The notes under the pieces were generated by a model that worked only from the letters and a program-made list of their open reading frames with translations, made no database searches and had not been told where the DNA came from. DNA of 64,000 nucleotides from Timema cristinae (Eukaryota; Arthropoda; Insecta; Phasmatodea; Timematidae): the NCBI GenBank assembly GCA_039000515.1, contig JBCFYV010001001.1, positions 13,477,620 to 13,541,619 of the forward strand, written 5' to 3'. This document shows, piece by piece, positions 22,934 through 35,415 of this stretch (the stretch's first letter is position 1; every line of letters starts with the position of its first letter). The position numbers were made by a program, and so were the translations under genes.

Positions 22934-24499
22934 ATCCTTTTTTTTTTTAAAAACTGCGATGTGTCTTTGGTCTGAACGTAATGACATTGCCTAACTTTGT
23001 GATTTTGAAGCTATATTGTGAAGTGTGTTACATATTAGCTTGACGTTAGTAAATTCTATCGTATTTGGACAACAATGTATACATCTTGCGAGGAAGATTG
23101 CTAGTTACCATTTTCGTAAACAAGTCAAATAGCCAAGTTGAAGACAATTTTCTGAATTATTTAAAAATGTATTGTTTTTGTTTCAATGTTATATATTTAA
23201 GAATCAGCAAATAAAACGTAAATTACATTAATATGGGAAATACAATCTTGACGTTCCAACAATTCAAAGCTAAGCAACGTCTTCAACGCATCATTAAAAC
23301 ACCTCACTCTAATAAAAACATAACAAAAAACTAAGCTTATATCTCAAATTTGTACTCTACTCATTAGGAGTAAAGGGGGAACGTAACAGTTTTCATAGGT
23401 GTGTAACCACATGAACAGTAGACCACTTAGTATCCTTACGAAGGTTAATTCTTTGTTCAGTTTAACATGTTGACCCCTTCATGACGTAATTTAGAACCAG
23501 GTGGTCTTCAATGACAGAGAGAAATGGGTCTGTGGCTATACCTGGTCAGCTACTGATATTCAAGCTGGAGAATCGCGTGCTAATACGATATATTACAAGC
23601 TAGTACTGTTTAAGAGATCATAAACTACTAGTTGTACATACGTGTGCCGAATTAGTTTATGTTGGCTTGTAATGATCATGTCTTGATTTAATGTAGGATC
23701 AATAAAATTACACTTTTAATATGATTATAAATAATTTTTTGTGGGAATATCTGATGAAATTAAAATTAAATATATAGTTTTTAACAAACATGAATATATT
23801 ATTTAATTGATTAATTAAATATTGCCATTGATAAATGTGTTGTAATGGCTTTGAGCCATTTAGATGTAAGAGAAATAACGTAAGTCTTCAATTCAATAAT
23901 TAAATTACTTTATGCACAATTTTTTATCCCAATATCTAAGAATTATGAAAATTCATATTAATAGAATAAATATAAAATTAAGATGTGTGTTACTGTTTGG
24001 ACCAAATTATGTATCCCCTGTCTAGATTGTCTAGTTCCAAGCACATACATTGAGGAAAATGATTTTTTATTAAATACACCATGATTCAATCTTCTTAAAG
24101 GATAGATGAAAACAATTTAAGAAAACATAATCTGGAAAACCGACTCAATAAGGAAAGATATGAGCATACAACAATCGAAACATCCCAGCTTTGAGATAAG
24201 CATGCCGTTCATACATTCTGGCAATTAACAAGCCCTAAGGGTGAAACGGTATTTAATAATTTTATTCACTCTTTCATATACATTAAAGTTTCGTCTTTTG
24301 CCCCAATCATTATATTGATAGTTATTATAATCAGATAATTTAATTTTTAATTTATTTATGAATATAGATTACTCACATTATTATAATAATGCTCGTATAA
24401 AAATTAATTATTATTTGTATTTCATAATATTCTTTGGAATGTGATCAAAACAAACATTAATGGTGGACCAGTGATTAAATGTTTTTTGACCTATTAATA
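22934..24499. other. AT-rich DNA, no gene seen
   Basis: No coding frame. A stretch near 23520-23660 (gcgtgctaatacgata) may be a worn family C tail. Otherwise no recognised repeat. Confidence 0.55.
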
Positions 24500-24507
24500 A
24501 TTTTCTC

Positions 24508-24791
24508 GGTGACCTGGTGGTCTAGGGGTAAGGTGTCGGGCTACTGTGCTGGGGGTCCTGGGTTCAATCTTCGGTCCTGGCACAGATTTATCTGATTACC
24601 AAACTTTCCTTCACCTCTGACAAGACGTGTATTAATCACAACTTGTGAATGTGTGGAATGCCAGGTCTCCACCGTGGTTCGGGTTCCCTGTAGGTCCTCC
24701 ATTTCATCTCACAATCACCCTACCATTACACATTAGCGTAAATGCGTACAATCCTAACGGGTAGTAAGACGCGGTGCTAATAATAATAATG
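24508..24791 (+). mobile_element. SINE, family A, flanked by an 8-bp duplication
   Basis: Head ggtgacctggtggtctaggg, B box ggttcaatctt, central domain, shared terminus acgggtagtaagacgcggtg and (AAT)n tail. Duplication attttctc at 24500-24507 and 24792-24799. Confidence 0.95.
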
Positions 24792-24799
24792 ATTTTCTC

Positions 24800-25770
24800 C
24801 ATGAATTTAACCGTTAAAACGTTATGTTGGAAGTGTTACATTAATAATAATCGATGTAATCATTATAATCATAATAAAGTAATAATCTACCAGCTGTGAT
24901 TGTCATTCACCAGTATTCTGCTCAGCTACTAGAAAAGAAGAGTGGGAATAGATTGTTTCAAGAGTCTTCTCTTACCGTGAATCCAATAGATGGTATCAAC
25001 CACGGGATCATGAAGGGCATATGTGTACGGACGGTTCTCTTGACCAATACATCAGGCAAATTATCCCAAGTCGCTGATTGAGTTCACACGCTCTCTACCG
25101 ACATCAAGAGTCCATCATTGGTCGGACAGCTGGAGATCGTTCAAACAGCGTCTCATTAGCATCCCACACACACTCACACACACACGTGCACGCAGATGTC
25201 TGTGGGGTGGCTTGAAACACAGAGTGATGGATGTTTCCCGGTATACTAGGTTTCATTGATGAAGTGTTTTCTATATTAGAAGGGTTGCGGACTATACTAT
25301 CACTGAAAGTCTTTGAGTGTAGTATTAAGAGCGCACATCGTAGCAGGCCCAAACAACTCAGTTACCGGCTTGCGTGAGGTTTGGGAGTAAAAGGGAAAAG
25401 AAAACGACCAATATATATATGCCAGAAATGTGTGCAGCGCATTAGTATTTGAATGATTACTCAAAAATTTCCGCGGGACCGATGGGAGACAAGGCGACAA
25501 AGTTTCTTGTTAATAAATACAGATGTCCCTATTATGACAGAATGAAGATTTGTGAACAGTTTTTATCTGTGAAGCCATTCCAAAATAGTAAAAAAAGGGC
25601 CTTTTCAAAACTTTTTTTGTTCAAATATTTAATATTTCATCAATGGTCTGTATTAGTAACTTTTATTAACTCTTTATCTCCATTAATGTTTAATCAGAAT
25701 GGATCCACGTGCAATTGTATTCGTGTAAATTAATGATTTAGAGCCGACTGTATTACAGAATTTATGGGTA
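24800..25770. other. Single-copy-looking DNA with moderately raised GC
   Basis: 24890-25480 has higher GC than its surroundings and several overlapping short frames on both strands (for example 25449-25733 plus, 25352-25104 minus). A (CA)n tract lies at 25168-25190. None has a recognisable domain or a convincing splice signal, so I cannot call a gene. It is one of the few places where an unrecognised exon could be hidden. Confidence 0.3.
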
Positions 25771-25849
25771 TTTTATGCACGCTCTTATATGAAATATATT
25801 TATTATTCATGTAATCTTGTCATGAATGTTTACTGCGATTCCATATCTC

Positions 25850-26070
25850 GGTCTGCAGCAAGTATTCCTAAAGAGCTAAGGGTCTCGTGTTCATATCTTG
25901 GTCCACCAAATATTTGATCATGAATGAGGCCTGAGCATTTATTTCACAAAGAGGAGTAATATTTATGTGACTGGATGTTGTATCTGTTCTAGAGTAAAGC
26001 AAGTTTGTAAGTCATGTGCTTGTATAAGTTGATTCAGAATAAGAACTTTAAGGTATCAATCGTTATCAGG
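25850..26070 (+). mobile_element. Very diverged SINE, family C
   Basis: aaagagctaagggtctcgtg followed by a B-box-like ttcatatcttgg, then at the far end tatctgttctagagtaaagc, gtttgtaagtcatgtgcttg and a cag..taagaac segment matching the family C tail (tataagtcgcgtgctgatat). Confidence 0.5.
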
Positions 26071-26203
26071 ACACACGGCTTAAAATACAAGGGTCCGTGT
26101 CGTTTTCTAGAACTACTTCTATAATGTCAACGTTTATACTCTCCTTAAGCTAGTAGATACCATATATAATTTTCGAACCTAGCAACTAAACTTGCTTAGG
26201 TTT

Positions 26204-26455
26204 CTATCTCTTTTGATGGTCGAGTACACAATAAGATTCTAAAACTATCGAGTCAATTCGAATAAGTCTGACCATGCCCGTCTTTTCTATTTCCTTCATT
26301 GTATAAGCGTTGAAACGATTAATAAAATTTAGTTCTGTAGTGTCTTGTGTGTATCTGATGTGCTCTGATAATTCCTCAGCTGCTCTAGGAAGCTCCTTGT
26401 GTTTGCGCACGCGCGTTGAGCATTCAGTGGAATAGTGGTTCATGTGGCGATACAT
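26204..26455 (-). pseudogene. Possible Penelope-like endonuclease fragment
   Basis: An 83-codon frame with RVRKHKEL, then EELSEHIRYTQDTTELNFIN and a basic end. The order R-x2-H/EH...SEHI...T...L.F resembles the C-terminal GIY-YIG-containing region of Penelope-like retroelements as I know the family, but no catalytic GIY or YIG motif is inside the frame. It is isolated, with no reverse transcriptase beside it. An unrelated chance frame remains possible. Confidence 0.3.
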
Positions 26456-27520
26456 TTATTGAAGTCTGATCCGTATGTGAAGAAGTTTTGTATGACACAA
26501 AAGTTATTAAATTCATTCTCATATAAGCTATTTAGTCAGCCAGGCATGTACTCTACAGATGTTACGTTCGTTAGATAATAGTATCAATACAAAATAATAC
26601 TTATAATAAATAATCTATTATCAATTTACATAGCTAAACGTTATAAGCTAAGCAAGGTTTGGATACAATTGATATGTTTATATACTCGTATTTAATTTAT
26701 ATATACGAATAAACATTTATGTAAAATATATAGTACTCTCCCCTTCTCTCTCTCTCTTTTCTACTTATTTTAGGAATATATGGATCATGTCCAAAACTAA
26801 CGCACGCGATAAAAAATTATTATGAATCATAGATATAATCTAACATTACTTTATTTAATGTGTATAGCTTTGAGTTAATTACAAGTGAGAATGTATTTAT
26901 ATTTTTATGTTTAGCTCTATTTGCATCTGATTTTTTGTTTATCATTTTCTTTTAGAAACGCGTTAAATTCAGTTAATTACTTACGTTTCATAAAAGATCT
27001 ACATGAAAATTAGTTATGATATGTGTACCTATTTTTGAAGTACCTTAATATGTGTAGACTAATTAATAATTTAAATATCTGGTTCACATTGGTCTTTAAA
27101 CATCATAAACTTTGCGCCTAGTTTTTGTTAAGTTTTAGGTAAAATGGTTGTAAATGATAATCGCAATTTTTTTTTATAAAATGATTATGGAATAGTATAT
27201 TACCATTGGGATGATTCTACAGTAAAAACCGAAAAGATATATCAAGTAATATATTAATAAGATTTTTTTTTTAGAGTAAAAATCATAATGTCCCCTTAAT
27301 TGTAGTGCCATAAGTTTTGATTGCATTTTAAAATTAAAATAAACAATAACAATATTACATTTTGAAAACAAGACTATACAACCATTATGTGATCGACAGT
27401 TGTAATTATGTGCTACGCAACATTACCTTAAAATAAGTTATAATACTATAGAACAAAGTATATACATAGATAACCACTCTATGTTGGACTTGTAAAAGTT
27501 GATTTTCTATCTTTTCACAA
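26456..27520. other. AT-rich DNA, no feature seen
   Basis: No coding frame or recognised repeat apart from a short CT-rich run at 26740-26760. Confidence 0.6.
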
Positions 27521-27527
27521 CTACTGC

Positions 27528-27605
27528 CTTATTGGCTATGCGCGTTAGACCAGAATGATAGTGAAGGAAAGGTCCAGGTTTGAATCTAAGTTAATACCAA
27601 TGATG
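27528..27605 (+). mobile_element. tRNA-like SINE head, degraded
   Basis: ttggctatgcgcgttagacc (A-box position) and ccaggtttgaatctaag (B-box position) with normal spacing. No family tail could be followed. Confidence 0.4.
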
Positions 27606-27679
27606 TTTGTTAAACTCATATAATCTGGTTGTCCGGCCGTAAGTCTTTTGGCACATTTCCGACAAAAACCATCCCGTTT

Positions 27680-27681
<2 letters not shown>

Positions 27682-27729
<48 letters not shown>
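27682..27729. repeat. (TA)n microsatellite
   Basis: Uninterrupted TA run of about 48 bp. Flanks contain the related strings ccgtttgga and acgtttggcgc, which could be ends of a small repeat. Confidence 0.95.
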
Positions 27730-27732
<3 letters not shown>

Positions 27733-28211
27733 ATATATACATACAGGACGTTTGGCGCAGTATTAGTAAGCAAATTAGAGTAATGTTTGACAAACCGAGA
27801 TAGGACTTATGGAGTATGGATAAACATAATGAAGAATGATTCCTTTCACTTATGCATCGCTATCCCAACATAATATAATCTAACATAGCCTAGCCTAATC
27901 ATCAAACAAATTCCTTCAATCAATGCAGATATAACATACTATAACATAAACTAACCTAACCTAACGTAGCTATCAGGCGATTGAACATACACTTGCTAAA
28001 GAAACAGGAAACACTTAAGGTAGGATTAACAGATGTTTTCACAACTTGTGCCAAACATTATCTGAGCAACTTGGACCAAACGACTAGTGTATTTCAGCTA
28101 GGGTAATCCCAAATTACGTTAAACGTCTTATGCATCGTTTTACAATCCCTTATCCTCACTAATGGAGTGTATTACTCCAAACACATGAATAAATTAGTCA
28201 CTTAGTTAATT

Positions 28212-28495
28212 ATTATTATTATTATTAGCACCGTGTCTTACTACCCGTTCGGGTTATACGCACTTACGCTAATGTGTAATGGTAGGGTGATTGTGAGATG
28301 AAATGGAAGACCTACAGTTTAACGTGGAATCCGAACCACGGTGGAGGCCTGGCATTCCCCACATTCACAAGATGTCTTGTCAGAGGTGAAGGAAGGGTTT
28401 GGTAATCAGATAAATCTGTGCCAGGACCGAGGATTGAACCCCGGACCCCTAGCACAGAAGTCCGACACCTTACCCGTAGACCGCCAGGTCACCCT
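28212..28495 (-). mobile_element. SINE, family A, flanked by an 11-bp duplication
   Basis: Reversed family A with (ATT)n tail, full central domain and head ending accgccaggtcaccc. Duplication cttagttaatt at 28201-28211 and 28496-28506. Confidence 0.95.
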
Positions 28496-28506
28496 CTTAG
28501 TTAATT

Positions 28507-29600
28507 AAATACATCGATGTTTTAAATACTAAACATATGATAACATCTATATATTTAAACGTTTAAGATATCATTTTGGTCAATGATTTTTGGAATTCAA
28601 ACAAATCGATTAAATAAAAAGGTAACTAAAAATTTACTTCGAGGATTATCATATAAACGTCAACAAATTGTCTATAACGACTGCTCCCATTATTTACGTT
28701 AGCCAGAAAATGAATGAACGCTATTAAGATAGATTTCCTGATACAATACAAAATTGTTAAGCTCCCTTACCAAAAACTTTTGAGATGTCTATTTGAACCA
28801 AAAGCACTAAACGTCTAAACTCGGTGACTTGGACGAGAATTATTTGAATACTTTTCAACTGAGTAGGACTCATAAAGCCACTACGATAAGTTGCGCGAAT
28901 GAAGTATTTTGCGTGTAATAAGATTCTCTAAGCTGTGACTAATTTTACAAATCTAGAATTTGAGGCTAATGTTGGGCACCAATTGTCTTAAGATACAGAT
29001 TAATATATTACAGTATTAGCCTGTTTCCGTAATTTATTTTTATATTGTCTAAACTAGAAGAAAGACGGCAACATCGTCAAATTAGTTGTCCAACGTAGTC
29101 AAAACAGGTTTTAGTTTTAAAAATTAATTCAAATTATTCAACAATCAAATGAAATGTGAAATTGAAGCTTGTCTGGGGAGAAAGGCAATCTTAAGTGGAA
29201 TTGTCGATATAAACATTAAAAAAAACTCTCAACAAAGCTGATTCTAATTGTGTATTTATATAAAAAAAATTCTTCCTTAAAAACTGTTTAACTAATGAAA
29301 TTAGATATAAAATTTTCTAAATATATTAACTGTAAGTGTTTGATTTTTTTTATATTTGACTTAATACTTTGCTATGATGAGCGTGTAGATATTTCAATAC
29401 AATAAACTGAATACTAAACTATACTTATTTACTACAACACATAAAAATTATATTTTTAAATGGCAGTTTGTGTTTATTTATAGGCTATACTTTTATATTA
29501 ATGTGCTAAGTTTTTAAATCTATTTTAAATTAATATGGATTAGGTATAAACTATTATAATATTTGATCTTTGTTTTTAGGATGTCAGGTTTTTAAAATAG
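28507..29600. other. AT-rich DNA, no feature seen
   Basis: No coding frame and no recognised repeat. Confidence 0.6.
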
Positions 29601-29800
29601 CTTCACGCAAATCTCATAGTTTTTAAACATCACTTCGTGTAAGATATTTTTGGTGGATATACCAAATACCCAATAGACACATCCGGGATTCAGACCCCAA
29701 CCACCCGTCACAGGTCCACGTGTCCACCCAACTTCTAGGCACCTGGCACACATAATAGTTTTTAATCGGTGGGCCATGAGTTTTATAGTTTTTTAAATAC
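29600..29800 (-). mobile_element. Possible SINE head, unassigned
   Basis: On the minus strand the 29665-29765 block has a B-box-like ggggtctgaatcccgg downstream of cctagaagttgggtggacac. The block is GC-rich in AT-rich DNA and is flanked by repeated agtttttaaa strings. No second copy was found here. Confidence 0.35.
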
Positions 29801-29894
29801 ATGTATGTTTATAAAGATTAATATGTATATACTGTATTATATAAGAGCCTAGCTGTTGTATAATTTATTTACATTATATATAATTAATTTTTAA

Positions 29895-30068
29895 GAACAG
29901 TCCCAAAACCCAAATCGGTGTCAACCATTATTTCCTGAAGGGTTTATCAATTTTCTTCCGTGCAAATGCGTGTAAATTTCCTCTAATATCCTACTTTCCA
30001 CATTCCTATTCCATTACCAAAATTGGCATATGCGTATAAGCCGAATGGGTACTTATACTCGACGAATG
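29895..30068 (+). mobile_element. Diverged partial SINE, family B
   Basis: Body and tail only: ttcttccgtgcaaatgcgtg, cctactttccacattcctat, then the 3' terminus gccgaatgggtacttatact. The tRNA-like head is lost. Confidence 0.6.
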
Positions 30069-31535
30069 TTTATAAATAGAATATATAAGGCAGAAAGTAA
30101 TTGTGTGTGAGTGTGTGTGTGTTCATAAAATATAAGGCATTTAGAGGTAAGCTGAAAAGCTGAAATTTCGTGGGAATGTAGGGGGATTATCTCATATAAA
30201 CCAGAAATATCTAAAATTGGGAGATTTTAAAGTGGGGCTCTAGGAAATATAAGCGATAAAATTAAAATTGGACAGATAGGTAAAGAGAAAATTCCAGATA
30301 GCCAAATAAATCTTGAAATCTTTAAAATATATAAGAGTGATTTGTAGAATAATGTGATTTGACCTGTAGTGTCAAGGGTGAATGTTAACTCTGCTATCCT
30401 TGTCTGAACGATTCGTTTCTCTCTCTCTTTCCCCACCACATTTTCAGACCAGCATTTTCTGACTCAAAGAAGATAATAATTGTTTGCTTATTTATTGTGT
30501 TAAAAGGACCCGACTATTTTTTTTTATTGCACGGCAGTTTTTGAGCAGACGAATATTATTGGTCTTAAACCCTGAGTAGACTACTTCCAAGATAGTTATT
30601 GAGAGCCAAAGCAGATATATCTAATTCAGTGTCTTAGGCAGGGAGGGGTAATTTTTTCATATTTACTCATTTGAAAATCAATTTGGCCCATGATCAATTT
30701 ATACAGAATCGAGCTTAGAATATTACCAATAGCTATTTATAAAATTGAACTATTTATCACTATCAATAATTAATTAACCACAAACTATTATTACTTTAAA
30801 GTATTACATTTTAATTGTGCGCCATAGCAGGTTTGTAAAGTTAGAAATTTAATAACTAATCAATATCAAATTCGTCTCTGTGGCTAATACGCAGCTATGC
30901 CACTGTTGCAACAAATCTATCTCTCTCTCTTAGTATAAAAAGTGAACCTCTCAACTCAATGAATGGCACTCGTTAACCAAAGTTTGGGCTAGAGCCGTAT
31001 TAGGGCAACCGCTCCCTAACTCGGCCGCCACCCCACAGAGCGCACCACTTGACCTCGCGCCACTGAAGAGCTGCTCGAACAACACACCTCCATCTTTCAA
31101 ACTAGAGCTGGTTGGTTACACAGTGAAAAACCTTATACTTTGAAACCAAGGTTTTTACTTCAACAAAATTGATATTTACACAGTAATTTTCTATGACTTT
31201 ACAAAATAATAATGATAATTAACCTTCATCTAATTAAAAACAAATAAAGAGATAATACTGTGAGACATCTAGTGGCATATTTTGTACTAAGTTAAATAAT
31301 TTACTGCTGTATTTCAATTGTATACATTCTATGGATTGAATGTCTCTTACTCCACATCAATAATATTATTTGCATTGTCTAAAACATTTTCACAATCTAT
31401 CATTTATTTTTAAAAGTTGGTTCACATCTTATTACTCCTCGGGGCTTATAAGCATTATTTTTTGTCTTCATTTATTGAGGTAATTAACGAACACTTTCTG
31501 ATCTAAAACAGGCAAAACCTACAGCCTTCTGCTGT
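30069..31535. other. Mostly featureless; short GC-rich patch at 30960-31110
   Basis: Contains a (TG)n stretch at 30104-30122 and a 150-bp GC-rich patch (gagccgtattagggcaaccg, ctcggccgccaccccacaga) whose nature is unknown. No gene recognised. Confidence 0.45.
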
Positions 31536-31539
31536 TTAT

Positions 31540-31660
31540 TCATTAATGTAAACCTACATTTCACCAATTGTACAATATTCAGCTATGTCAGGATTCAAAC
31601 CCGGGGCCCTTAATTCAGTAGAAAGACATGCTACCGACTGAGTGAAGGTGTCAGGCAATA
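31540..31660 (-). mobile_element. Partial SINE, family C
   Basis: Reversed head with a good B box (aggattcaaacccggggccc), gctaccgactgagtgaaggt as the reversed A-box region, and tttcaccaattg equal to the family C segment after the head. The tail is missing. Confidence 0.7.
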
Positions 31661-31679
31661 AATATCAATTTACAATAAC

Positions 31680-31855
31680 GGGATGAGGATGAGGAAGTTA
31701 AAATTTATAGGAAGTACACCTGTATTTGGGTTGAGGTTATGTAGTAAGTAAATGAGTAAAAATTATCCTGAGTACACCCAGATGAGATTCGACCCGCTAT
31801 TCCCATCACCAGAAAACCAGACTAGATAAACTTGACAGTTAGTCCATCCATGTTT
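31680..31855 (-). mobile_element. Diverged SINE, family B
   Basis: gggatgaggatgaggaagtt, aaattatcctgagtacaccc, agatgagattcgacccgcta and aaaaccagactagataaact follow the order of reversed family B. The 3' terminus has been lost. Confidence 0.6.
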
Positions 31856-31859
31856 CCAG

Positions 31860-32585
31860 CGTTATGGGTCATATCAGAGCGATACGATTAAGATATCTTA
31901 TGATGGCTTATCTTTTAGCTATATCAGCATTTCACAATGTTCTGTCTTTCGACAAGTGCATTGCCTTATCTCAATTGAGTACTCCAGCATGCCCTACTAG
32001 CAGATTCCTCTATCCTGAAACTTTATCTTGTTTCTCTAAAGATTAATTTTTTTTTAAATTGTTTAACCATCTCAACTCTAACCCAGTGGGGTAATTTACG
32101 CATAGATAACGCATCTTTAAATATGGTTAAATTAAATCATTGTAATGATTACATTTATTCTATTTTCAGGTTGTTAGATAATTTTAACAGTGTATATTTA
32201 TATACAACTTTGTAATGGGATTCAATGAGGTGTTAGAAAATCAAGCCAAATCTAAAGAAGAACTAGTTTCTACTGTTGTTCAAACTATCCTACAAACCAT
32301 CAAATCCATGGAAAAGTTTGCATTTATTGAAAATATACCCCTTTAGGGACATTTGTTTGGCAGTGAATACCTATTGAAGTAGTTTAAATTTATGTAAACA
32401 TTGTGGTTGCTGGTTTTATTAATTTTATAATATTTTAATAATCTCCTAGCCTAGGATAAGAAGGTATGTGATGGTACAGGATGATTCATATAAAACTTAT
32501 GCATTTCATATGTTTTTATTTTAACACAAATGGTGCAAGTAGCAATATATTACGTCTGAATTGTTCAGGATCTATGGGAGATTAC
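31860..32585. other. No feature recognised
   Basis: A 60-codon plus-strand frame at 31864-32046 has a hydrophobic stretch but no other support. The rest is AT-rich. Confidence 0.45.
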
Positions 32586-32589
32586 TTTA

Positions 32590-33160
32590 ACGTCACATTA
32601 AATTATGCCTCAAGGCACAACTGAACACATTGCCCCAAATTCCTGGCCATTCTTTGGAGTATTGGGTTCTCAATATCACTGATTTCACGTGTGATGTTCA
32701 CCTTAAAATCATCTACTGTCAGGTGACATGTAACGTAGATAATTTCCTTCAGAAAAGAAAAAGGTCTGGTAAGGTCAAATCCGGTAATCTGGAAGGCCAC
32801 AAGTTCCTGGGGATTACCCTGTCGTCAAATAACTTTGGATCAGTGCCATGGGCTCATATGACGTATGAACAGTTACATCATCCTGTTGAAAGTACCTCTG
32901 ATGCAGCTCAATATATCCCACTTGCTCAATAAACCATGAACATGCGTGAATACTGTGCAGTGCTCACAATTTCATCTAAATAAATTGGACTGACTACTCT
33001 CTTCGGATATTGCACACCAAACTCCGACTTTCACTGGTTGCATAAGTGCTTCACGAATGGTGTACGGCTCAAATTCGTGTGTTCTGTGAGTATTACATCT
33101 GCACAACGATAATAACTAAGACACTAAGGCAAATCAGGTGGCAAATCCTTAACAGTTGCG
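32590..33160 (-). pseudogene. Tc1/mariner-superfamily transposase relic (DDE_3 type)
   Basis: Minus-strand fragments lie in the order of a mariner-type DDE transposase. About 33080-32990 reads HEFEPYTIREALMQPVKVGVWCAIS in pieces (the VGVWCA..S block). 32900-32860 reads YFQQDDVTVHT, holding the second catalytic aspartate region of FQQDGA..HT. 32800-32603 reads DLTRPFSFLKEIIYVT followed by LTVDDFKVNITREI, the remains of the PPRSPDLTPLDFFLWG..K block and C-terminal helices. Stops and at least three frame changes, together with substitutions in the PPRSPDLTP block, make it non-functional. This C-terminal layout is common in arthropod mariner-like elements. Terminal inverted repeats were not identified. 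Confidence 0.85.
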
Positions 33161-33960
33161 CTGTGCCAAAAAATAAATGAAACCCCAAGAGCTACCACGT
33201 AGTTTGAAAGCAAAACGGAGCATTACTATGTATTCAAATAAAAAAGCATTAGTTTTATATGAATCAGCTCTAGAATACCAGGTTAGTAAATGGCTAGTGA
33301 CTATCCAATATACAAGTTTAAATAAATGCCAGTTTAACAACGCTATATATGAGTGGTCATTGATGCAAAAGAACTCAACAGTCCTGTTCCTACTATAGAC
33401 TCTTTTTTTTACAACACTTCTAATAAATGACAGTTCCAAACGATCATCCACTCTACAACATTGACTCGGTACCATATTCAACCTCAAGACTCTCATCTTA
33501 TCTTCCAAGTGTCCCTTCCAAAGGATCATAAACTCAACAAAATGGACCCTTTACCAAATTCAACCTACATCCTCTCAAATCTACCACATGATAGTTCAAA
33601 ACGATCATAAAAAAAAAAGTATAAAATTGTATTTCTGGCTGAAGGAGTTGCCTTTCAGAGTCCCATTTACCTCACTTTTGAAATAAGAATGAAATTGCTG
33701 TTTTAAAAAATAGAAATGATAAAAGTTTCAAACCATACCATTGAGTTAAAAGACAATAAATATTTAATGTAATCTTATAACAAGTTATTTCAGACACCAT
33801 TTATAAAATAATAACAATTTCTTATGTATCAATCTATAAAACAAGATCACTGTATAACATTGTATGTTGACCTGCAATCAATTATTTTTGAGTCTTGTTG
33901 CATGTAACATCATCTTCCCTCACATTTTTTCTGAAGGCGACTATCTTATATTTGTAATCC
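33161..33960. other. No feature recognised
   Basis: Contains loosely repeated blocks (gatcat..actc.aca, near 33430, 33515 and 33600) of uncertain nature: cagttccaaacgatcatcca, ccttccaaaggatcataaac and agttcaaaacgatcat. Frames on both strands lack domains. Confidence 0.4.
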
Positions 33961-34090
33961 CTGAAGTCCCCGCCCACCGGTACCAGACAAGACCCCGTAC
34001 AAGGGTTGGGGGTGGGGGCCCACACGCGGCGGCCCATTCATAATAGACAGGCGAGAATTAGTACGGGACGTGGTGGGTTTACCGGGGTAC
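33961..34090. other. GC-rich, CpG-containing patch
   Basis: gggttgggggtgggggccca and cacgcggcggcccattcata stand out in AT-rich DNA. No frame or known repeat. Followed directly by a 33-bp duplication. Confidence 0.4.
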
Positions 34091-34109
34091 ATGGGTTACA
34101 AACTGCATG

Positions 34110-34175
34110 CAACAAGCTTGGAGGAACGGCTAGCAGGAAGAGCAACAAGCTTGGAGGAACAGCTAGCAGGAAGAG
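34110..34175 (+). repeat. 33-bp unit repeated twice
   Basis: caacaagcttggaggaac(g/a)gc then tagcaggaagag, two adjacent copies differing at one base. Confidence 0.95.
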
Positions 34176-34197
34176 AAATATATAAACAAGATTTATT

Positions 34198-34453
34198 TTA
34201 GTACCACGTCTTACTACCCATTCGTATTATACGATTATATACTAACTACGCTAATGGTGATAGAGATAGTAACAGATTATGTTTAGAAGAAGTGTACCCA
34301 CATTTGCGTCGAGAGAGAGAGAAAGAGAGTGGAAATCATTTTGGATAAACCCTTGGTACACCCGACCGAGATTACAACCTTGATTTCCCCGTCATCAGCA
34401 GTCTAGTTTATTGCGAGAGTCGCGCGTTAGACCATGCGGCCACCAATGCGGGA
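34198..34453 (-). mobile_element. SINE, family B
   Basis: taccacgtcttactacccat (3' terminus), body with acatttgcgtcgagagagag, cacccgaccgagattacaac, and head ending gcggccaccaatgcggga. Confidence 0.88.
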
Positions 34454-35183
34454 GACAAGGCGAACTAGGCAACCAACATTATAAGGAAAAAAAAAATAAC
34501 ACGAAAAATATCTAAAAGTTGGCGAGGATTGTTAGACAAACAACGATGTACAAGCTTGGGAGAACATTATATGGAGTAATGCAAGTATAAAAACTTGTTA
34601 AGTACCACATATCCAGCCATAACCTTATGTCTCATGATTGGAGAAACATTTAGGTAACATTTATTGAAAGAAAAAAAATTGACAGATATTTATTTTTAAA
34701 TATGCTTGTTCACTACTAACTATAATCGATTACTTAAAAGAAACGGTTGACGAGGGTTAAGACTTTCAAGGCCATTCTTGACATCCACCATTATTGCACC
34801 TAGCTGTGTATTAAAATCAAGCTTTGAAGTTGATGTGGCTTAGAGGCATTTAATACACAAAATCTGTAAACAAATGGCATAACGGAACAAATATATTTAA
34901 AAGAGCATTTTACCCACCCAAGATCTACCAAATAAAAGTACCAAATAAAACTTTAAAACAAACCTAATATAAAAATAGCGACCATATACACACCATGCGT
35001 TGGGGTTTTAATGTTTACAAGTTAAAACAAATAAAATTGTATATTTAAGAAGAGATGAAAAAGTGATAAAAAATTAAAGGTCTATACTGGTTAGAAAAAA
35101 AAATGTACAAGTATATTGAACCCGGTTGATGTCAAACAAAGTTTATCAGAATCTATATCAGTTTTTTCTTAGACAATTTTTTT
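34454..35183. other. AT-rich DNA, no feature seen
   Basis: No coding frame or recognised repeat. Confidence 0.6.
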
Positions 35184-35415
35184 ATCATCGCGTCTTACTA
35201 CTTGTTCAGGTTATACGCATATATTATAATTACTCTAATTGGGTAGGAATGAGGAAGGAAGTATTTTAGAGCTAATTTAACCGCATTTACCTGGAAGGAG
35301 AGTGGGAAACCATCCGGGGAAAACCAGCTTCAGTAGACTTGACAGGGATTAAAGCCCCGATACATCCATCTTTCACGAGAGGGTTGCCTCAGATAATTCG
35401 GTGATTGAAGCGGGC
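35184..35415 (-). mobile_element. SINE, family B
   Basis: tcatcgcgtcttactacttg, gggtaggaatgaggaaggaa, ggaaggagagtgggaaacca and a reversed head ending ggtgattgaagcgggcc. Diverged but full length. Confidence 0.82.
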
